Origin: Siphlonurus alternatus
Lineage: Eukaryota > Arthropoda > Insecta > Ephemeroptera > Siphlonuridae
Reading direction: 5' to 3'
Assembly: GCA_949825025.1 (NCBI GenBank)
Contig: OX463778.1
Span: forward strand, 45,842,829 to 45,906,828
DNA: 64,000 nucleotides
Each line of letters starts with the position of its first letter. Position 1 is the stretch's first letter. Below, in pieces: positions 27,501 through 36,964 of the stretch. Under the pieces are notes generated by a model. That model worked only from the letters and a program-made list of their open reading frames with translations. It made no database searches and was not told the DNA's origin. A program made the position numbers and the translations under genes.

Positions 27501-30500
27501 ATCGTCACAAAAATAATACATTTGGTGCGCCACTCTCACAGTAGCAGCCAATGAAGAGTCGCGCTATAATTGCGAGACTCGGATCGCCGGTATAAAAGGC
27601 CGCGCGAACTCTGCTACTTTGGCAGTAGCTCGATAATCTTGCTCTCATGTAGACCTGGCTGGGAGCTGCTGCCTCTCTCTCCTTGCCATGCTGATGAGGC
27701 CCAGTAGGCCGAAACAACTGTCCATGGCTAGAGAGTGGCGCACCAAATGTATTATTTGTGTGACGATTTTGCTAGCAAAAACTAGTTGATCAAGCCAAAA
27801 AAGTCCCTCTCTCTCTCTAAAACGAGCGGCGAGTCAAACCTAATATACACGCATAGCGTTGTTTTAATTAATTTTTCTCTTTTTGCTGGGTCACTGACGG
27901 CTAAAAGCTCGAACTATCTCCCTTCCCAACAAATCTTTTTCTATCATATGTGTTTCTATCTACTTTTAAAAAAAAAAGAAAAAAAAATTAAAAAATTTAA
28001 AAAATAAATATCGCTTAGTTCGATTTTTTTCAAATAATTATTTAAAGGAAAAAAAGAAAAGGAAAAAAAAAAAAAAAAAAAAAAACAGATTCCATATCTG
28101 CAATCTGGATTTCCCTAGCTTCTACATAATTACTAGCTAGACTTCAACTACAAAATTTCACTTGCCTTGGTTGAATGAAACCTGTTCATAATTATGCTGT
28201 TGTCTGCAGCTCACTTTTCTCACAAATTTTAATCCATCCAGCATTTAGAGGTGAACCAAATATCATGTGACATTTTGTAGCTGAGAGTTTGTCATTAATG
28301 ATGGAGAACTCATAAAGAAAATGGTGGGGGGGGGGGGGGAAACAGTAATAAAAAAAATAATAATACTTTGAGCCTGTACCAATAGCAGACGAACCAGTCA
28401 AGAGAAGGATCAGTGTGAGACTGTTGCCATAATACAATGCTACAGCTTTACGTGTTGCTGAACTTAATTCATTAGTTACCGGTACCTAATTTTATTCAGG
28501 TGTGCCGGTTCATGTATTCTTCTACTAAATAGATAATATTGTTTGTGTCCTTACAGCTCTGGTGGATCTGCGCACCATGCTGGACCTGCTGAAGGTTCCG
28601 GAGCTGAAGACTGTGATGCAGCAGTTCAAGCTGCCTGTCACGGGGCGCAAGCAAGCCATGATAGATGCAGTACTGAACCATGGATGTGCCCAGCGCTCTA
28701 TTTTCCCAAACGCAAGCAGCAATGGCACAAAAAGCAATCTCATCTCAGTCATCAAAGAAAGGTACTCATACTCATTGATTATTCAGACAAAGTATGTACA
28801 GCTTTCTATTTCTAGAGTTTCCATATTTTATTACATTTTTACAATAATCTGTAACATAATAATTGCAATTTCGCCAACAGGGTGAAGGCTCTTCTTGGTC
28901 CATGTGTACGTCTACAACCTGACTCAGCTGACTCTCTGCATCGAGTGTGCCTGCTCGGCTCTCTGCCTAGCTGCTTGACTGATGATAACCTCTCACAGCT
29001 GGTGCTAAGAATCTACCGCACTATCAACAATCACATTTTATTCCCCACCTTCCAGATGCAACGTGCTCGTCAAATATTTAGAGATAAGAATTGCCTTGTC
29101 AAGTAAGTACTGTGAATTCAAATACCGTACAGTATTTTACAAGTAAAATATTAATTTCAAATTAAAATAGGTTTCAACAAGCCCACAAGATGCTACTTGA
29201 AGTTAATAAGTACACGTTGGAAAAAAACTGGGATAGTATAATCCAAATTGCAAATGAGGCGTGGATTATGTTCAGAGAGATTCGCAACAACAATGATATG
29301 AGGTACAGTAATACCAATCACGGTCTTTTTTTCTTTAAGCGTTTGATTTTAACTCATTAAAATTTAAATATATGTTAAAAAAAATGTCTAGTAAATAATA
29401 TAATATAACAATGTGTTTTCAATTTTTTGTTTAGCATCCAAGCATAATTATACTGTATTAAATTCACATCAAAATATTGCTTTTGGTTTTATAAACATAA
29501 ATAATAAAATATTTATAATGTTCACCATTTTCTGTTACTCCATAGATTTATTTAGTTAAAAACATTGTTATTATTATAGGAATATATAATTAGCCCAACA
29601 AAAGTCTCTTGCTCTAATGAATCAAATACTGTAATTAATTTCTTTTTGTTAAATGCCTTTTAATTTTTTTCACTCAGGGAGCATGACACTGGACTGCCAC
29701 ACTTTCTCCGTCGCTTTACTGCCGGTGATGTGCTGGCCAGTGTGCTCAAAGTAGGCCTGGAAGCCATGAACCGTCGCAAGCAGTACGCCAACATTGTAGA
29801 GCTGCTGCGTGACTTGCTGGGACAGCAGATCTATAAGATGAGACACAGAGGCTTCTGGTATGAGCGCCTTGCCCTCACCTTGCACTCGCACCTCAAGGAT
29901 AGTGACCAGGTAATATTTTTCTTTCTCTTTTTAACTGTAATAACATTTCCATAAAAAATAAAATAGGAATGGACAACATACATGAAAAAATTTTATTGCA
30001 GAAATGAATAGAGTGTACCAAATTATGCTACTCTGAATTTTTTCAGATTTTTTTGAGACCCGAAACTATTTTTAAATAATTATTGAAAGTCCTGTGACTT
30101 CAGTTGGCACCTCTTAATCCTTAATAAAAAGGATAGAGACTGGACGCCTATAGACGCCTCCAGGGGGCGTGGCTGCACTTTCAATAATTATTTAAAAATA
30201 GTTCCGGGTCTCAAAAAAATCTGAAAAAATTCAGAGTAGCATAATTTGGTACCCTCTATTCATTTCTGCAATAAATTTTTTAAATGTATGTTGTCCATTG
30301 TACACGTTTCTTTTACTTTAATAGATTTTGCTTCTTTTATTTATAAATGTAAATTATACAGTAAAAACTTATTATAGACAGAACTTGTTGTTAGGTAAAA
30401 CTAGATTTTGAGTGAAGAAGATTGCGGTCCCGTAAAAAATAATTAGCATTGCAGGTAAAGAAAAAACTTAATATAAGGTAATACTCGATATAAGGTAAAT

Positions 30501-30575
30501 CTAATTTTCTAGGTCCCTTGACTTAATGTAATAACAAGTTCTTATTTTTATTTATTTATTTACTTATTTATATAT

Positions 30576-30654
<79 letters not shown>

Positions 30655-33600
30655 TTTCACATTAGATATCAGTTGATACATTGTGACTACATACTAAACA
30701 AAATTAAAAGAAGCTGTAAAAACAAAAAACAAAAAAAATTAGTAATACAATCATATAGACAAACATCAAAACACCACAATTAAAATAATTAAAATAACAA
30801 TATTCAATAATTACAGAATGGTATATATACAAACAACGTAACTATAGACAATTTTCATTTTGCATTTGCTTAATAGAATAATAATTTTTTTTAATAAGAT
30901 AGGCAAACACTTTTTCCTTAAAAACAGGTATACTTTCGATTTTCTTTAGACAGTCTGGTAGTTTATTGTACAACACTGAGCTAAGATAACGATGGTCTCT
31001 TTTAGTTTGCTCATATCCTCCAAACTTTTTATGCAATAGATTAGACTGTCTAGTATTACGTCCAGTCACCTCTTTGTTACTTTGAAATAAATAATAATTA
31101 CTTTTAACATACATGATCATAAAAAAAAATAGAAATACATGGGAAATTCAATATATTAAGTTTCTCCCATATTTTTTTACAACTTTGACCTGACTTGGCT
31201 TGAATCATGCTTCTAATTATTTTCTTTTGGCTTACAAATACACTGTCAGCGTGGGTAGATGAACCCCACAAAAGTATGCCACAAGTTATTAAAGAATATG
31301 CATAACCATAATACACTAATTTTAAAGATTCTAAATTACAAATTTTACTAAGCTGCATCATAGCAAAATTGATTTTTGCCAATTTCTTATTTAGTTCAAT
31401 TATATGCACTTGCCAAGACAATTTATCATCAATATAAATGCCTAAATATTTACAACTAGATACTAGTTTAATATTAGTTAATGACTCAAAATGTTTTTTG
31501 TCTGAGAAGATCTGTTAAAAAGCATATAACTTGTTTTCAAATTATTCATTACCAGATGATTAGTATTGAGATATTCTTGAAGTATTTTCATAGCAATAGC
31601 TTGATTCTTAATAAGCTCATCAAGAGTTTTACCAATAATCAGTAAAACAATATCATCAGCGTACAAAATTATTTTGCAAACATGTTTTGCATGTTCCAAA
31701 TCATTAATATATAGAACAAAAAGTAGGATTGTTTACATTATTTACACTTGATGATAATGAGTAGGTGTCGTTGAAATGAAGTAGACAGCCTATAATATCA
31801 CAGAAATAATTAAGCTAACAGTGCATTCTGCCTCTGGTGGATTTCCAGGTTTACAAGTATTGCGAGTTTTATTTACTGTCCCTGTAAAATAGTAGGTAAA
31901 TATTGTGAGCTGTCTACTTAAACAGTCACTGCAGCAGCAATTATCAGCTGTGGACTTTGATTTTCTACAATAATAATGATACTGTTGCGTAATTCACAGA
32001 CTAAAACCTCCAGTAGACTAAAATTTAAAAAATAATAATTTAAAAAATGTAGCTATTTTTTGTTTCTTTTTGTTAATATTATTCTTTTTAGCATATGGTG
32101 TATATTATATTATGTTATATTATATTATATTATATTATATTATATTATATTATATTATATTATATTATATTATATTATACATATATAGCAGATGAAAATG
32201 AAGCGGTAAATTGCTGTAAACATAAAAATTTTATCACAAGAAATTTCTACTAGCCTCCTTTACAATCTACAGTAATCAAGAGAGGAACATGTACAAAATG
32301 ATTATATTGAATTTTTAATTTCTCTAATTTTTTGGCTGCATATAGGCTGCAGAGGTTGTGATGGAGGCCATGGCTGACCAGGAGGTCCATCTCATCTCCA
32401 AGGTGGGAATTGCAAACCGTGCCTGCCAGCTGCTAGCCCGCAAGGCTTGGAAGCCTCAAGCTGATGTGAAGCAAACTCTGGTCTCTCACTCGGTGTCACC
32501 TGTATGTGAGCCTCCAGCCATCACCATCAGAGCTCGCTCCAGACAGGGGTATGACTTGAATCTTATTCAACTCCATCCTTTTTCAATTCAACATGCATCC
32601 CAGGCCAGATTTTTCTCATATTTAGTTATGCTTGCAGCAAGCTATTAATGTGAGAAAAACTTGTGAGGGTACTAACTGTTCTGCAAATTTTACTATGTAT
32701 TTAATTTAAACATAATAGAATAGAATAGAATATAATAGAATAATGTCTTTATTTAGGCGATGTTTGGTCTAATGACCTTTCTTACACATAACCTCTATAC
32801 AGAAATAGTTACATAATCGTAATAAATTTGTTAAACAACACAAATACTTCTTACATAATTACCAAATTTTAAAAATTGTGTCCACTTGAATTTCTTGCTG
32901 CAACTAATGATTTTAATCAGTTTTAAATAATATCCCTTACCTTGACCATCCACATATTGTCCTCCACTGCACTTGATTCTTACATACTCCACTTGCTTCA
33001 ATTTAAATTTGGTATAACATTACAATATATAGATACAGTACATAATATTACATATAGTTACATTATGTATACTAACATTGCTTGGTGCTATATACTAAAT
33101 TAAAATGATTTGGAAAATAATAAGTAGCAAAAGACCGTCAAAAAATCATGTACAGTAGCTTGAGTTAAAATATGCAGTAGCTTTAACGTTCGTGCTGACT
33201 TTTCAGCTACAGCTAACACTATATAAGTATATATATATATACATACTGTATAAACTATTTGTTCAGGAAATTGAGAATTCACAGTTACAAACAAACCTAA
33301 TGCTAAATAAATATTTTAATTTTCGTTAAAGATGGAGAACGGCTTCAACTTTGATATTTTTACCGATTTATAATTAATGTCAAACTTGTTAGTGCATAAA
33401 AAATATCACTGCCTTTTATGAGTTTGAGCCTGTTTTGACAGACATTGAAAAAAAGGCACCGAGGAAAGAAGGGCTTATGTTGTCAGGTGTATGCGCATCA
33501 ACGCTGCTGGGGTTCTCCTGGCTGCTGCGCATGCACAGACATGACGACATGAGCCCCACATCACTCCTAGAAGGCGTAGCGTGGTATCGTGCAAAAGTGA

Positions 33601-36600
33601 GTTTGACATTATTTATAACTTGATAAAAATAAAAAAGCTGAAGCCTTTCCCATCCTAATCCATTAATCCATTATCTTAATCCATTAATTGATTAATTCCA
33701 TTAACAATAATTATTTGGGCTAAATTTTAGCATTATTATTAATCTTAATCACCAGAAATCAGCCACCGATTGACTTCATTACGGCTGCAACTTTCAAACA
33801 AAAATTATTCAGCAAGTATGTTACTAAGATTGTGGGAATGTGGTGTAATATGATTTTTTTTTTTTTTTTTTTTAAATAGGCAAGGACAAGGGCTACGACT
33901 TGACTATATCCATGAAGGCACAGACGGTGACAACGTTATTATATCTTCTGTGGAAGAGTTGGCAATCTCACATTACAAGAGAGTAGAAGACTTTACTGAA
34001 GGTAATTACTAATTTGTGGTTTTAATTCAATTTGTAATATAGTATATATTTGTGCTCTGAAAGAATTCCATTTAACAATAAAAAACACTCATTCATATGG
34101 TTATCTTCGAAAAGATACATTATATATAATTATGCTTAACTATGTTTAATGCAATCTTCTATTTAATTTAAGCTATCAGTCGCAGATCTGGAGAAGGGGG
34201 GGGGTGCAACGCCGCCCGAAATGTTAGATTTAACACGGGCAATATAGGCATTTCCCCCACACTCCAATTTTGTTTTTAGCAATGGCCTTATGGAGCCTTC
34301 CCCCCCCCCCCCCCACCCCCCCTCTCTTCCCCAGGGGCGGATCCAGCCCGCAGCTTTGGGGCGGACGGTGCCCTATCCCGCAATGTTAAATTTTGGAGTG
34401 GGAGGGGGGGCGATGGGTGGGGGTGGTAATACCTTCAATGTATTTTGGGACCTTTGGGGGGGGGGGGATCGCCCCCATCGCCCCCCCCCCCTGGATCCGC
34501 GCCTGCCCTTCCCCCCGATTTTTTTTTCTGGATCCGCGCCTGTAAGCTGTTACATGTATTAGATGAAAATGAAGTTTGGTTGCTAAGCTACATTCTGTCA
34601 GTTTTTGTTTATTTTTATTGTGATCCCATTTCACTATGTATTCACGTACAAGATTCAAAATTTATATTATTTATTTTTAATAGGTGTACATGCAGAAGGA
34701 AGCACAGTCATATCCTTGTTTGGTATCCTCTTCTGGGACATCATCTACGAGTGCTATGTACCAGACGTTTTCCTCACCAAGTATCAGGATCGGCCTCTAG
34801 ATCTCAGCGCTAGCGAGTTCTATGTGCACAGAGAAATGGTCATTGAAAAACGATTGGAGGAGCTGGAGCATTGGAGTGAAGAGGAGGCTCAGATATTCCT
34901 GCAGGGAATGTGGGAGCAACACTTCGGCAAGATGTCTTTGGTTAACTGGCGAGTCTTTAGGGACATCAAGCAGGCTCAGGCAAGTAGATTATTGTTAGGT
35001 AATGAGTAACGAGTGACTGAATAAACTGTAATATATACATCTTGTTACATATACATTTTATATGTATTACAAAACAGTTTAACATTTTAGATTATGATTT
35101 AAGCTCTATCATGAATTACTGTAACATATAAAGGTATTAAACCATAATATAAAGACTGAAATCCAATATATTACCTTGGTAGCAGAATCAAAAAGTCTTA
35201 TTTTTTTATTTATGTTTGTTTCTGTTACCCCAAACAAATACAGTAGTAAAAAGCAGATTGTAGTAGCTATACATGTATAAGGAATAAGGATTATTGTCAC
35301 TGATCTTAGGATATGGTGAATATAAATGGTGAGAATATCATTGAAAATCTGGCTGCATGCTTATTTAGTCAAATCAAGTCAAATCAGCATCTTTTTCAAA
35401 TACAAAATGAATATCTCAAATACATTCTCAAAAACTGGACCTAATAATTATTATTATTTTTTTTTTTACTTCAGAAAGTGAACAGTCTTTTGATTTCTAT
35501 GTTCTGATATTTTTTTTTTCCATAAAAAAATAATTACAATGGTGACAATAAACCTTAAGAGGTTGGGAATGGGAAATAACATATAATTAAACCTTAAAAT
35601 AACACACTCACTACTGTATATTAGAAAATAATCCTTGTTAAGGGTAAGGTAACGCCACCAATGTTAAAAAAAATCCCTCTCACAAAAATTCTGAAAAAAA
35701 TTTAAAATGTTCTCCTCTATACCCCCTATCAGTACCTAAAATATCAGGTATACAAATACGATCTAGTTTTTGAGTTATAAAATTTTAAAGTTGACTACTT
35801 TAACATGGAGAAATGAAACTCCCATGTTAAATTGGTCAACTTTAAAAATTCATTATAACTCAAAAACTAGATCGTATTTGTATACCTGATATTTTAGCTA
35901 CTGATAGGGGGTGTAGAGGAGAACATTTTAAATTTTTTTCAGAATTTTTGTGAGAGGGATTTTTTTTAACATTGGTGGCGTTACCTTACCCTTAAGTATA
36001 TAATGTTGTAGTTATTGTATGCACAGCTAGCCAATTTGTGAGTAAAGTTGATAAGACTTTCAGTTACTAATTGATACAAGTTTTTATGTCACAATAATTA
36101 TTATAACTAACGTCAATTATACAACTGATCCACTACCAAACAATATTTTCGCATTGTTTTTAAACCTATTAGGAACTAAGTTCAACTTGGAAAATGTTAG
36201 TAACCACATTGGTAATCTATTTAATAACAATGATGTAAAATTTTGTTAAGTAGCAGTGAAGTTCTTTGAGAATTACAGTACTCTTTAATTAGAACAGTAA
36301 AGAAATATAAAAACATTTAAAATAGAGTGTCTATCAGGAAAAAAGGTTGAGTTAGTATTTTTTAAAAATAGTTTAAGTAGTTCTCCATATGGAACCGAAA
36401 GTCAAAAAATTCTATCTCACATAGGTTTGCTAGAAAAAAAAAAAATCCAAAGTTAGAGTGAATGTGTCGCCTAACATGGGGCCTTACCTGACCTTAAAAT
36501 TTTTTTTGCTCCAATCCATTTTTCCTTAAAAAAAAATGAAGAAAACTCTCGAAGAATTAACATTTTAGATTTTCTTTATTTTCTATGGAAAAATGGATTT

Positions 36601-36912
36601 GAGAGAAAAGGTTTTTAATCAATTTTTGGTTAAAGCTTGGGTTACAAAACATTGCTATATTTTTTTATACCACCTAACGATGTATTTTTTCCAGATATTC
36701 GAGGGTGTTTGTCATGTTAAGTGACGCATTCACTCTGACTTTGGATTTTTTTCCTGGCAAACCTATGTGAGATTTTTTTGGATTTCAGTTTGATATGGAG
36801 GATCACTTGAACTATTTTTAGAAAATATCAACTCAACTTTTTTTCCTGATATTCACTTTACTTTAACAGTATAATAATATATGTAGTGTTGACATATAAT
36901 TATACAGTACTG

Positions 36913-36964
<52 letters not shown>

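Larger units (their letters stand above)
26752..28046. mobile_element. Retrozyme / Penelope-like element with two inverted hammerhead units
   Basis: GGAAAAAAAGAAAAG at 26737-26751 is repeated at 28047-28061 and flanks this 1295-bp insertion. The left part, read on the minus strand from about 27538 to 26752, is a direct-repeat structure: a post-ribozyme segment (27538-27370), an internal segment, then promoter, hammerhead ribozyme and the post-ribozyme segment again, with a repeat period of 638 bp. The right part (27539-28046), on the plus strand, is a second promoter-ribozyme-downstream unit in the opposite direction. No RT or GIY-YIG frame is present, so it depends on another element. The tandem-plus-inverted layout is typical of Penelope-like pseudo-LTRs. 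It lies in FAN1 intron 3. Confidence 0.8.

Noticed and set aside
34290..34562. Proline/glycine-rich frames at 34.3-34.8 and 61.4-61.6 kb
   Set aside because: They come from C and G runs of hAT-like MITEs; only 34684-34979 is coding (FAN1).
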